From assembly GCA_001683905.1 (NCBI GenBank), contig LXQK01000027.1, positions 1 through 54,251 on the forward strand: DNA of 54,251 bases. The letters are read 5' to 3'. A model generated the notes under the pieces. It saw only the letters and a list, made by a program, of their open reading frames with translations. It made no database searches and had not been told where the DNA came from. The stretch comes from Marivirga sp. ANT-B6 (GTDB taxonomy: Bacteria; Bacteroidota; Bacteroidia; Cytophagales; Cyclobacteriaceae). The translations under genes and the position numbers were made by a program. Position 1 is the stretch's first letter, and the number at the start of each line of letters is the position of its first letter. Of the stretch, positions 8,088 to 16,944 are shown piece by piece.

Positions 8088-9920
8088 ATGACGCACATAT
8101 ATCAATTAAAAATAGAACTGGCGAATAGTAATCCCAAAATCTGGCGTAGGATACAAGTGCCAGCGGATACAGCATTTTCTGAACTTCATGAGATCATCCA
8201 GCTTTCTATGGGCTGGGAAGATAGTCACCTTTATGAGTTCTCTATTAATAAGGTTAGAGTTTATGATTTTCAGGATGATTTTGACGACGGCACAAACCTA
8301 TTTGAGCGCGACAGCCTGGATACGTTACTGGACGAATTGTTGACCAGGGTTAAAACTAAGTTTACTTATATGTATGACTTTGGCGACAACTGGGAGCATA
8401 CAATTCTGCTGGAAAAAATTCTGCAAGAAGAGGGTAACGCCCACCCTATTTGTATGGAAGGCGAAGGTGCATGCCCTCCTGAGGATTGCGGCGGTATATG
8501 GCGATATCAGGATATGCTTAAAATTATGGCGGATAAGTCGCATCCGGAGTATAATGATATTACTGAATGGATAGGCGAAGACTGGAAACCTGAGCACTTC
8601 GATTGCGATGCTGCTAATGTTTTATTGAATGATTACGCGGAAGAGTGGGAAGAGATTGACGATGAAATTGATGAACTGGACGAAAGTGCAGATGAAGTCA
8701 GTGATTACGAGGAATTGAAGAAGTTTTCCAGTCCCGAAGATGTGCTCCAGGACGAACATGAGCGTTTAAGACTGCACGGTTGGCTAGAAAATGCGCTTAA
8801 AGAGGAGAAAAGCATTGAGATTCAAACATATCAACGGTTATGCAAGTCCGGACTTGATGATCAGCGCACTAAAATCCTGATACTACAAGCGCTATCCATC
8901 GAGCGGTTTTACGACCTGAAATATGGAACAGACCTTCTGCATGATCGCTACGGGTACAATCTCCACCAACTTCCCGAACCTCCTCAGGAATTGCCCCGAC
9001 TGAAAGATGCCTTGGATGTACTGGACAATTGTTTGAAAGGCGTTCCTTTTGCTGCCATTGAATACATACAAAATGATACTTCAGAAGAGGCTACTACAGC
9101 GGTATTGGTAGCACTGAGAAACCATTCTGATCATCAATACTGCTGGGAAGATTGCACTTTCGCGCCCTTTTGGTACGCAATTGCCGCTGAAGAACACCTC
9201 TGCGAAGCATTGATCGATCCTGTGATCCAGCTATACGAGAAGAATCCTCGTAGCTCAGATTGGTTATCTGAACAGGGACAATACCTTATCGGGAAGCTAG
9301 CGCAAAAATACCCGAAACTAACGGGTCAGAAGGTGCTGGACGCGATGGAACAAGATGCTGACAAGAGCACAAAGCCGTCTATATTTTACCTATTTGACGC
9401 TTTCTATTTCTGTGATGCAGATCAATACAAAACACGTTTATTGGCACTACTTGAACGTGAAGATCTCTTCTGGTTTGAACCCCTGGCTGCCACAATTGCC
9501 GATCTGCAAATAAAAGAAGCACTTCCCATATTACGGCGAAACTTGAAAAAGCTGCAAGCTAATAATAGGAAAGATATACGGTATCGGCATGATGTGAGCG
9601 AGATAGAAGATGCCATTGACATTCTTGAAGGAAAACTGGCTGTGGACCACGATTTTATCAAACCCCTGAGTTTGAAACGGGAAGCTTCCTGGAAGGACGA
9701 GCTAATAAAAATGGAAAACGTTTTTTATAAGGCCGATGATTATACGGATAATTTTAATTGGTTTAATCCTTTTAAGTCGGATTTTCGCTCATCAACAGGA
9801 TGGCCCCAATTTTCCATCGCACAACCTTATATCAAAAAAAAAACACCGGAAAGAAATGACCCATGCCACTGCGGTAGTGGCAAGAAATACAAAAAATGTT
9901 GTATTGATAAGGACATATAG
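8088..9920 (+). CDS. pRiA4b ORF-3-like protein with C-terminal SEC-C zinc motif
   Basis: A large (about 610-residue) cytoplasmic protein. The first 180 residues form a plasmid pRiA4b ORF-3-like domain (IYQLKIELANSNPKIWRRIQVP, ELHEIIQLSMGWEDSHLYEF, YDFGDNWEHTI). An acidic linker and a long helical middle region without a recognised family follow. The C-terminus is a SEC-C motif, RNDPCHCGSGKKYKKCC, which binds zinc in SecA and many unrelated proteins. The ORF track starts at 8046, but the domain begins right after the ATG at 8088 and a TAACTTTG element sits at 8074-8081, so 8088 (or 8082) is preferred. Function is unknown; monocistronic. Confidence 0.8.
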   Translation: MTHIYQLKIELANSNPKIWRRIQVPADTAFSELHEIIQLSMGWEDSHLYEFSINKVRVYDFQDDFDDGTNLFERDSLDTLLDELLTRVKTKFTYMYDFGDNWEHTILLEKILQEEGNAHPICMEGEGACPPEDCGGIWRYQDMLKIMADKSHPEYNDITEWIGEDWKPEHFDCDAANVLLNDYAEEWEEIDDEIDELDESADEVSDYEELKKFSSPEDVLQDEHERLRLHGWLENALKEEKSIEIQTYQRLCKSGLDDQRTKILILQALSIERFYDLKYGTDLLHDRYGYNLHQLPEPPQELPRLKDALDVLDNCLKGVPFAAIEYIQNDTSEEATTAVLVALRNHSDHQYCWEDCTFAPFWYAIAAEEHLCEALIDPVIQLYEKNPRSSDWLSEQGQYLIGKLAQKYPKLTGQKVLDAMEQDADKSTKPSIFYLFDAFYFCDADQYKTRLLALLEREDLFWFEPLAATIADLQIKEALPILRRNLKKLQANNRKDIRYRHDVSEIEDAIDILEGKLAVDHDFIKPLSLKREASWKDELIKMENVFYKADDYTDNFNWFNPFKSDFRSSTGWPQFSIAQPYIKKKTPERNDPCHCGSGKKYKKCCIDKDI

Positions 9921-10047
9921 ACTAGGAGGGTTGAAGAAAGCTTCCACCCGTCTGAAGGTTGAAAAACCGTGCTGCCGGTGCACTGGTTATATAGAGAGTG
10001 CGCGGAATGAAAGATGAGCTGTTTTTTAAATCTAATTTTCGCTATTG

Positions 10048-10063
10048 ATGTGTTCCAACACAT
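10048..10063. terminator. Palindrome between convergent genes
   Basis: ATGTGTTCCAACACAT is a perfect inverted repeat (7-base arms, 2-base centre) followed by TTTT on the plus strand. It lies between the convergent pRiA4b-like and ctlX genes and could act as a weak bidirectional terminator. Confidence 0.35.
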
Positions 10064-10075
10064 TTTCCAAACGAA

Positions 10076-11020
10076 TTATATCCTGGGCAGGTGAACACCT
10101 GCCAACATACACCGTACGCTACCACCACCATATTTCTCAATGGTAGAAATACTTACAGGAACGATTTTAGCATACCGCATTAAAGTAGTAAGCTGGTCCT
10201 GCCGCAGTGCAGCATGTGCCGCGCCTGAGATAATCAGAAATTTATCCCCCAGTGCATTGGTAAGTTGTAACATATTCCCCGCAAACTGGACCATCTGCTC
10301 ATAGTCAATTATGACCAGCTCGTGTCCTGTTTCTTCTAATGTATCCAGCACCTTATCCCGGTCCTCAACACCAGGAATACATTCAGCGCATATAACGGCA
10401 AATCTATCGCCTACGCACATGACCACATTGGTATGATAGATATCGCGCCCCTGATCGTCGTGCGCCTTAAAAGAGATAAGCTTATACCCTAAACGATCGG
10501 CTACTTTTTTTAGCAAGATAGGATGCGTGCGGGGCGAGATATTGGCATAGGCAATTTTGTTGATATAATCGAAAACAATACTTCCCGTTCCTTCCAAATA
10601 TTGATCCTGTTGCTCATGGGAAGATAAATCCCATACTTCTTTGACCAAAAATTGATGCTTTTTATTAAGCTGCTCGACCAGGTCGTTCCTCCTTTCTAAC
10701 CTGCGGTTAGCAGCTTGCATAGGGTATAATATCACCGTGCCGTCATTGTGCATGGAAAACCAATTGTTAGGGAAAATCGAATCGGGCTTGTGCGGTTCGG
10801 GTGTATCTTCTACTACAATTACGTCAATCTTTAAGTCGCGAAGTTTAGCAACAAAGTCATCAAACTCCTTTAGTGCCTTCAGTTGAATGATATCCTTTTG
10901 GTCAATGCCATCTTTTTTTTGAAAAGCATTGCTGGCGGCTGTTTGTTCGTTGTAGCCGAACTTGACAGGACGGATCATTACGACAGCATTTGGTGCCTGA
11001 TTTACTGCTGAATTGGTCAT
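10076..11020 (-). CDS. ctlX: CtlX-type amidinotransferase/arginine-deiminase family hydrolase
   Basis: A 314-residue guanidino-group-modifying enzyme of the pentein fold, in the group annotated as citrulline-utilization hydrolase CtlX. Family blocks are PDSIFPNNWFSMHNDGTVILYPM, the EGTGSIVFD glutamate region, the catalytic histidine in YHTNVVM and the nucleophilic cysteine C304 in GGGSVRCMLAG. The probable reaction is hydrolysis of citrulline or a related ureido/guanidino compound. The exact substrate cannot be read from sequence, and dimethylarginine or arginine hydrolysis are alternatives. It lies 58 bases after hisIE on the same strand and may be the last gene of nupC-hisF-hisIE-ctlX. Confidence 0.85.
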   Translation of the reverse strand: MTNSAVNQAPNAVVMIRPVKFGYNEQTAASNAFQKKDGIDQKDIIQLKALKEFDDFVAKLRDLKIDVIVVEDTPEPHKPDSIFPNNWFSMHNDGTVILYPMQAANRRLERRNDLVEQLNKKHQFLVKEVWDLSSHEQQDQYLEGTGSIVFDYINKIAYANISPRTHPILLKKVADRLGYKLISFKAHDDQGRDIYHTNVVMCVGDRFAVICAECIPGVEDRDKVLDTLEETGHELVIIDYEQMVQFAGNMLQLTNALGDKFLIISGAAHAALRQDQLTTLMRYAKIVPVSISTIEKYGGGSVRCMLAGVHLPRI

Positions 11021-11078
11021 ACGGAAAGTGTTTCTTGAAATTAACCCTTTTCAACAAAAAAATAGAAGAGGTATATAC

Positions 11079-11675
11079 TTATTTTTTATGGCGAGTTTGT
11101 AAAACTTCGATTACTTCGTTCAAGTCCACTTTCTTTGCTTCCAGCAATACCAGGTAATGAAATAACAGATCGGCCGCTTCGCCTTTGAAAAGGTCCAAAT
11201 TGTTGTCCATGGCCTCAATGACAAGTTCTACAGCCTCTTCACCTACTTTTTGAGCGATCTTATTCATCCCCAGTTTAAAAAGACTACTGGTATAAGATTT
11301 TTCGTCAGGTGATTCTTTGCGCGACTTGATTATTTTTTTAAGATAATTCAAAAAAGCTGCTTTATCAACATTGCTTTCTTTGAAACAGGTATCTTCTCCT
11401 GTGTGGCAAACCGGGCCTACAGGATCTACTTTGATCAACAACGTGTCCTGATCGCAATCCAGAAGGATCTCTTTGACATACAAAAAATTGCCAGATGTTT
11501 CCCCTTTCGTCCATAGCCTCTGTTTCGACCGGCTAAAAAATGTTACTTTTCCTTCATCTACGGTTTGTTGATAGGCTGCTTCATTCAAATACCCAAGCAT
11601 CAAAACCTTGTCGGTAGAAGCGTCCTGAATAATGGCAGGCACCATTCCGTCGCCTTTATTAAAATCTATTTTCAT
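11079..11675 (-). CDS. hisIE: Bifunctional phosphoribosyl-AMP cyclohydrolase / phosphoribosyl-ATP pyrophosphatase
   Basis: Carries out steps 2 and 3 of histidine synthesis. The HisI domain (about residues 1-110) shows the zinc/magnesium site DCDQDTLLIKVD and CHTGEDTCF. The HisE domain (about 115-198) shows the helical MazG-like motif EEAVELVIEA followed by EAADLLFHYLVL. The ORF track extends to 11717, but the family N-terminus is MKIDFNKGDGMVPAI, giving 198 residues, so the inner ATG is chosen. It follows hisF by 46 bases. The two activities are fused, as is usual in Bacteroidota. Confidence 0.96.
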   Translation of the reverse strand: MKIDFNKGDGMVPAIIQDASTDKVLMLGYLNEAAYQQTVDEGKVTFFSRSKQRLWTKGETSGNFLYVKEILLDCDQDTLLIKVDPVGPVCHTGEDTCFKESNVDKAAFLNYLKKIIKSRKESPDEKSYTSSLFKLGMNKIAQKVGEEAVELVIEAMDNNLDLFKGEAADLLFHYLVLLEAKKVDLNEVIEVLQTRHKK

Positions 11676-11721
11676 GAAGAGTTTCAAATTAAGCATGATA
11701 GGTTTATGTAAACACAAACCT

Positions 11722-12501
11722 TTATTTCATTTCATTTTTCTGATAAGGGAGCCGCACCGAGACGCCATGGTTATGTAAAAAGCCCTTTAGATCATGGATA
11801 GTTATTTCTTTATAATGAAAGATACTCGCAGCTAAGGCAGCATCAGATTTCCCCTGGCTGAAGGTATCTACAAAATGTTGCATATTTCCTGCACCACCTG
11901 AAGCAATGACGGGGATGGCTAGGGAGGAGGAAATCTCTGCTAAGAGCTCGTCAGCAAAACCCTGTTTGGTACCATCATGATCCATGGAAGTAAGTAGAAT
12001 TTCGCCTGCTCCCCTATCCTGTACCTCACGGGCCCACGGTTTGGTATGCAAAGCGGTAGGCGTGCGGCCGCCATGGGTGTGGACGATATGATCTCCATTG
12101 ATATATCTGGTATCTATCGCTACCACAATGCACTGGCTACCAAAAGCTGCCGCTAATTCGTTGATTAAATCAGGACGGTTCACAGCCGCTGAATTGATAG
12201 ACACCTTATCAGCACCAGCCCTTAGCAAAGCACGGACATCAGCTACAGCGCTAATGCCACCACCAACGGTGAACGGGATGCTGATCTTTTCTGCGATCCT
12301 GCCGACAAGCGCTACCAATGTCTTTCGCTTTTCAACGGTAGCGGTAATATCCAGGAAAACAAGTTCATCAGCGCCTTCTTCTGCATAAGCAACTGCAAGT
12401 TCTACAGGATCACCAGCATCGCGTAGTTCCAGGAAGTTTACACCCTTTACTGTGCGGCCGTCTTTGATATCAAGACAAGGAATAATTCTTTTTGTTAACA
12501 T
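11722..12501 (-). CDS. hisF: Imidazole glycerol phosphate synthase cyclase subunit (HisF)
   Basis: Cyclase half of the HisFH complex. It uses ammonia from HisH and PRFAR to make imidazole glycerol phosphate and AICAR. TIM barrel with [15 protein letters not shown] (catalytic Asp), [27 protein letters not shown] (second Asp region) and ASGGAGN. The start [15 protein letters not shown] is the family N-terminus, so the eleven residues upstream in the ORF track are excluded; length is then 259. HisH is not in the window. It sits between nupC and hisIE. Confidence 0.97.
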   Translation of the reverse strand: MLTKRIIPCLDIKDGRTVKGVNFLELRDAGDPVELAVAYAEEGADELVFLDITATVEKRKTLVALVGRIAEKISIPFTVGGGISAVADVRALLRAGADKVSINSAAVNRPDLINELAAAFGSQCIVVAIDTRYINGDHIVHTHGGRTPTALHTKPWAREVQDRGAGEILLTSMDHDGTKQGFADELLAEISSSLAIPVIASGGAGNMQHFVDTFSQGKSDAALAASIFHYKEITIHDLKGFLHNHGVSVRLPYQKNEMK

Positions 12502-12552
12502 TGGTAGTCGTCGGATAAAATCAAGATCCTTCAATCTTTATTAAATAATAGT

Positions 12553-13839
12553 TTAAATTGCCATAGCACCTGCAATCGTGGCTGTCATCATACAGGCTAT
12601 CGTTGCCGCCAGAAGCGCACGCATTCCCAATTTCGATAGATTGCCTTGTTGATTAGGCGCCATCCCTCCGATGCCACCCACCTGAATAGCAATAGAGCTA
12701 AAATTGGAAAACCCACACAAAGCATAGGTAGCTATTATGGTTGACTTTGCGCTTAAAGTCCCTGCGCTCTTCATGTCTGCCAGTCCAAGATAGGCGACAA
12801 ATTCGTTGATAACGGTTTTCTGGCCTAGTAAACTTCCTACCTGTAGGGTATCGGCCCATTCCACACCCATCACAAAGGCAAACAGTCGAAATCCCTGGCC
12901 AAGAATATATTCTAAAGAGAAACCTTTAAACTGTCCATTTGTTGACTCTACGATCCAGGCATTTAAGCCCGTGTACTCGCCAATAAAACCACTCAGAAAA
13001 TAATTGATAGCCGCAATAACGGCAATGAAAGCAAGGAGCATCCCCCCGACATTTAGGGCAAGCTTCAACCCTTCAGAGGCACCTTTTGATAGCGCATCAA
13101 TAAGATTAACGCCTAAGTTTTCATCGTTTACGGTCAACCGGGTATCAATTTTTTCCGGCTCTGTTTCTGGAATGATGATTTTGGAAATGACGATGGCCGC
13201 AGGGGCGTTCATGATGGAGGCGCTTAGCAGATAGGCTGCAAATCGCGCTTGTTGCACCAGGTCATCACCGCCTAAAAAGGCTACATATCCTGCCAGTACA
13301 CCACCTGCAATGGTGGCCATGCCGCCCGTCATCAGGCACATAAGCTCTGAACGGGTCATATTTGGTACAAATGGTCTTACCAGCAAGGGTGCCTCAGTCT
13401 GGCCCAGGAAGATATTCCCAGCAGCAGAAAGACTTTCTGCCCCCGAAAGCCGCATAGTGCGTGCCATGATCCAGGCTATGCCGTAAACGATTTTTTGCAA
13501 CACCCCCAGGTAGTATAAGCCTGCTGTAACGGTGGAAAAGAATATTATAGTGGGCAATACCTGGAAGGCAAAGATAAATCCGAAAGAAGTACCAGCCAGA
13601 TCGCCAAAAAGAAATCGGGCACCGTCGCCGGAAAAGCTTAAGAAAATAACGAATTTCTCACTGACAAAGCCAAAGGCCTTGGCTACAGCCGGAACCTTGG
13701 TGATTAAAAGGCCGAAGGTGATTTGCAGGGATATGCCTATGCCAACAAGTTTCCAGTCAATTTTTCGCTTATTATTAGAAAAAAGAAATGCAAAAGCAAC
13801 AAGTACAATTATACCTATTATTCCCCTGAGGTAGTCCAT
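12553..13839 (-). CDS. nupC: Concentrative nucleoside transporter (NupC/CNT family)
   Basis: A 428-residue inner-membrane protein with roughly ten hydrophobic segments, imports nucleosides by cation symport. Family signatures are the gate domain GIAWIMARTMRLSGAESLSAAGNIFLGQTEAPLLVRPF, the GGMATIAGGVLAGYV segment and the NEFVAYLGLA / ALCGFSNFSSIAIQVGGIGGMAP blocks of the CNT core. It follows a terminator after bfn, so it probably heads the nupC-hisF-hisIE transcript. Proton or sodium coupling cannot be told from sequence alone. Confidence 0.93.
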   Translation of the reverse strand: MDYLRGIIGIIVLVAFAFLFSNNKRKIDWKLVGIGISLQITFGLLITKVPAVAKAFGFVSEKFVIFLSFSGDGARFLFGDLAGTSFGFIFAFQVLPTIIFFSTVTAGLYYLGVLQKIVYGIAWIMARTMRLSGAESLSAAGNIFLGQTEAPLLVRPFVPNMTRSELMCLMTGGMATIAGGVLAGYVAFLGGDDLVQQARFAAYLLSASIMNAPAAIVISKIIIPETEPEKIDTRLTVNDENLGVNLIDALSKGASEGLKLALNVGGMLLAFIAVIAAINYFLSGFIGEYTGLNAWIVESTNGQFKGFSLEYILGQGFRLFAFVMGVEWADTLQVGSLLGQKTVINEFVAYLGLADMKSAGTLSAKSTIIATYALCGFSNFSSIAIQVGGIGGMAPNQQGNLSKLGMRALLAATIACMMTATIAGAMAI

Positions 13840-13879
13840 TCAATTGATTTAGCCTCAAAAATAAGGGAATATTTTATAC

Positions 13880-13906
13880 AAAAAAATTTTCCCTCCAAAG
13901 GAGGAA
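13880..13906 (-). terminator. Intrinsic terminator after bfn
   Basis: On the minus strand TTCCTCC-TTT-GGAGGGAA forms a tight hairpin directly followed by a T-rich run. It separates the etfBA-bfn transcript from nupC. Confidence 0.7.
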
Positions 13907-13922
13907 TACATACCCAGGTTAT

Positions 13923-14525
13923 TTAATTGCGTCGGTTCATCTCATCTCTAATTTTAGCAGCTCTCTCATAATCTTCACTTTCTAAAGCAGCATTCAGCAT
14001 CTCCTGCAGCTTATCATGAGCAAGATCTTTTAACTGGTCGCCGGTAGGCTTTGACTTCTTCGACGATGTTTTAGCCTCTGATGTCTTTATTTCACTTTCC
14101 TCCTCTTCGCTTTCATCCGTAAGTTCTATACCCGCCTCAGATAAGATGGTTTCATAAGTAAATATGGGTACATTAAACCGCAGACCTATGGCGATAGCAT
14201 CCGAAGGTCGTGCATCTATTTCTATTGCCTTTGTTCCATTTCCACAGATGATTTTAGCAAAAAAGACACCTTCTTTAAGATCGGAAATGAGAATTTCATT
14301 GACAGAATAGTCAAAACTATGGGCAAATGACTTGAACAAATCATGTGTCATGGGCCTGTTCGGCGTAATTTTTTCTATCTCTATAGCAATTGCCTGGGCT
14401 TCAAACATCCCAATGATAATTGGCAGCCGTCGTGTGCCTTTTTTTTCACCCAATACCAACGCAAAAGATCCTGACTGAGATTGGCTGGAGGACAATCCTA
14501 ATATTTCTAATTTTATCTTATCCAC
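13923..14525 (-). CDS. Bifunctional nuclease (DUF151) with C-terminal UVR motif
   Basis: A 200-residue cytoplasmic protein. Residues 1-135 form the bifunctional DNase/RNase domain (DUF151): KGTRRLPIIIGMFEAQAIAIEIE and the ARPSDAIAIGLRFNVPIF block. A charged Glu/Lys-rich linker and a UVR motif (about 165-200, LNAALESEDYERAAKIRDEMNRR) follow, as in UvrB/UvrC interaction domains. The domain pair is common in Bacteroidota; its physiological substrate is not established. It begins 5 bases after etfA and is followed by a terminator, so it is probably co-transcribed with etfBA. Confidence 0.92.
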   Translation of the reverse strand: MDKIKLEILGLSSSQSQSGSFALVLGEKKGTRRLPIIIGMFEAQAIAIEIEKITPNRPMTHDLFKSFAHSFDYSVNEILISDLKEGVFFAKIICGNGTKAIEIDARPSDAIAIGLRFNVPIFTYETILSEAGIELTDESEEEESEIKTSEAKTSSKKSKPTGDQLKDLAHDKLQEMLNAALESEDYERAAKIRDEMNRRN

Positions 14526-14530
14526 TCAGG

Positions 14531-15499
14531 CTAATTTTTAGAAGCTTTGATAGCTTCGGTTAATTTTGGAACTATTTCAAAGGCATCACCTACAATGCCG
14601 TAATCAGCAGCTTTAAAAAAAGGTGCATCAGCATCCTTGTTGATGACGACAATTGTCTTGGAAGAGTTCACCCCTGCCAAATGTTGAATAGCCCCGGAAA
14701 TTCCAACAGCAATATACAAACTTGGACTTACTTTAATACCGGTCTGCCCGACATGTTCGTGGTGCGGTCTCCAGTCCATATCAGACACTGGCTTACTACA
14801 CCCCGTAGCGGCACCTAGTTCCTTTGCAAGGTCTTCCAGCATAGACCAGTTCTCAGGCCCTTTCATCCCGCGTCCGCCTGAAACGACAATATCAGCCTCC
14901 GGAAGCAGTATATCACCTGTCGCTTTGTCTGTGGAGGTGATCCTGGCTTTGAAATCGGACTCATCGATGGTTGGCGCAAAGGCTTCGACGGTAGCAGGCT
15001 GGCCATCTTCTTTTAAATCTACGGCATTTTTCTTAATCGCAATAATTTTAGTCGGTGCCTTTAGGTCTACAACGGCGAAAGCTTTACCTGTATATATACT
15101 TTTCTTCACTTTAAAGCCATTGCTCGTATCAGGTAGCTCAACAACATTACTAACCAGGCTTGCTTTTAGTTTTACCGAAAGCCTTGCCGCGACAGGGTCT
15201 CCCAAAGACGAGGTGGCCAATACCAGCAATTTACTATTTTCCTTTTCCATGGCCTGCGCTAACACGGAGGCATAAGCTTGAATATGACCTTGATTTAGTT
15301 TCTCATCACTGACATGTAGTACCTTTTTGGCACCGCTTTTTCCTACCGCTTCAAGTTCTGCCTTATCCAGCTGCCCAAAGGCTATGGCCGTTACCTCTTC
15401 TCCTAACTTCTTAGCAGTTTCAGCAGCGTAATAAACGGCTTCCAACGATGATTTTTTAATGACTCCTTCTGTGCTTTCAATAAATACTAATACAGACAT
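14531..15499 (-). CDS. etfA: Electron transfer flavoprotein alpha subunit
   Basis: FAD-binding subunit of ETF, which takes electrons from acyl-CoA and other dehydrogenases to ETF:quinone oxidoreductase. At 322 residues it has the usual length. The C-terminal FAD domain shows VSGGRGMKGPENW, GCSKPVSDMDWRPHHEHVGQTGIKVSPSLYIAVGISGAIQHLAG and NKDADAPFFKAADYGIVGD. It lies 72 bases after etfB and 5 bases before bfn. Confidence 0.98.
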   Translation of the reverse strand: MSVLVFIESTEGVIKKSSLEAVYYAAETAKKLGEEVTAIAFGQLDKAELEAVGKSGAKKVLHVSDEKLNQGHIQAYASVLAQAMEKENSKLLVLATSSLGDPVAARLSVKLKASLVSNVVELPDTSNGFKVKKSIYTGKAFAVVDLKAPTKIIAIKKNAVDLKEDGQPATVEAFAPTIDESDFKARITSTDKATGDILLPEADIVVSGGRGMKGPENWSMLEDLAKELGAATGCSKPVSDMDWRPHHEHVGQTGIKVSPSLYIAVGISGAIQHLAGVNSSKTIVVINKDADAPFFKAADYGIVGDAFEIVPKLTEAIKASKN

Positions 15500-15571
15500 C
15501 TTATGATTTTAGGGATTAAAAACTTATAAAAAATTATTTTCACTGCTAAAAGTAGCAACAATTGGTAGCAT

Positions 15572-16309
15572 CTATAGAACCTTAGCCTCTGTTTTCAGCA
15601 ATTTTACCAGCTCAGATACATTGTCTGATGAAATCATCTTAACAGCACCTTTCGCCGGTGGCAGCTGAAAACTGTCTACGGCAGTCATCTGTTCGTCAGA
15701 TACCGGCTCTTCTACTTTCAAGGACTTGGTTCTGGCAGACATGATACCACGCATATTTGGAATTTTCCATTCGGCTATAGGCTCCTGGCATCCGGCAATA
15801 AACGGCATTTCAATCTCCAGATATTCTTTTCCGCCTTCGATTTCACGGGCCAGTTTTGCTTTATTTCCTTCAATTTCAAGCTTCATCACAGGAGATATAG
15901 AGGGAATGCCCAACATTTCTCCCACCATGCCGTGTACCTGGCCATTGTTGAAATCGATAGATTCTCTTCCCATTAGAATCATATCATAACTGTTATTTTT
16001 TGCAATATGGGCAATTTGTGATGCTACAAAAAATGCATCTTTAGGAAAGGCATTAACTCGTATGGCATCATCCGCACCAATAGCCAGTGCTTTTCTGATT
16101 GTAGGCTCAGTATCAGCCTCCCCAACATTCAGTACAGTAACGGAACCGCCGGTAGCCTCTTTAATTTCTACTGCCCTGGCCAATGCATAATCATCATAAG
16201 GACCTATGATAAATTGAACCCCTGCAGGATCTAGTTTTGTATTATTGTCTTTGAAGTTGATTTTCGAAGTAGTATCAGGAACATGAGTAATACAAACTAA
16301 TATTTTCAT
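15572..16309 (-). CDS. etfB: Electron transfer flavoprotein beta subunit
   Basis: AMP-binding subunit of the ETF heterodimer, 245 residues. Family features include VCITHVPDT at the start, the NPYDDYALAR-like GPYDDYALARAVEIKEATGG, the DMILMGRESIDFNNGQV block and the C-terminal recognition region. It heads the etfB-etfA-bfn transcript and is divergent from the TPR gene. No acyl-CoA dehydrogenase or ETF:quinone oxidoreductase gene is adjacent. Confidence 0.98.
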   Translation of the reverse strand: MKILVCITHVPDTTSKINFKDNNTKLDPAGVQFIIGPYDDYALARAVEIKEATGGSVTVLNVGEADTEPTIRKALAIGADDAIRVNAFPKDAFFVASQIAHIAKNNSYDMILMGRESIDFNNGQVHGMVGEMLGIPSISPVMKLEIEGNKAKLAREIEGGKEYLEIEMPFIAGCQEPIAEWKIPNMRGIMSARTKSLKVEEPVSDEQMTAVDSFQLPPAKGAVKMISSDNVSELVKLLKTEAKVL

Positions 16310-16500
16310 ATGTATTTTATTGATTTTTTGTTTCTATCTTTTCATCTAACCGCTTTCTTGAAGAGAAAGAGGTCATCAGGACTTAAATTTTGCAGTTTCT
16401 ACACCTTGAAATTAAATAAAAAGTGAAGGTATTATTTTATAACTTTAAAATTGACGTGAAGTTACGGAATTATAAAAAAAATAAAAATTGTTGTGATTAA

Positions 16501-16830
16501 ATGAATACCCAAAGACTAGAACAATTAATTGCCTTTTTGAAAGAAGACCCACTTGATCCATTCAATCTTTATGCCATAGGAATTGAATACGTCAGTAGCG
16601 AGCCTTTAAAGGCCCTTGAATATTTTGATCAAGTGCTCAAGCAACATCCAAAATACGTTCCTGTATATTTTCATGCAGCGGCGCTCTATAGGCTGTTAGG
16701 GGAAACAACTAAAGCTTCAAACTTGTATCAGTATGGTATCAGGGAAGCATCAGCCCAAAACAACCGACATGCCTTACGCGAGCTACAGGCCGCCTATCAG
16801 GAATTTCTTGACGATATGGATGAGATATGA
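16501..16830 (+). CDS. Small TPR-repeat protein
   Basis: A 109-residue soluble protein of about two to three tetratricopeptide helices: DPFNLYAIGIEYVSSEPLKALEYFDQVLKQHPKYVPVYFHAAALYRLLGETTKASNLYQYGI fits the TPR spacing. No signal peptide. Similar short TPR proteins are widespread in Bacteroidota next to unrelated genes; the binding partner is unknown. It is divergent from etfB and convergent with the dehydrogenase gene. Confidence 0.8.
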   Translation: MNTQRLEQLIAFLKEDPLDPFNLYAIGIEYVSSEPLKALEYFDQVLKQHPKYVPVYFHAAALYRLLGETTKASNLYQYGIREASAQNNRHALRELQAAYQEFLDDMDEI

Positions 16831-16944
16831 AAAAAACCCGTAACAAACCCGTAATAGCTCCGAAAGAACCAGCTCCCCTCAAATCATTTTTTTTCTTCTT
16901 GCATACCTTATAACATGCGAATAGTAGAAGCGCCGGCACTCTTT

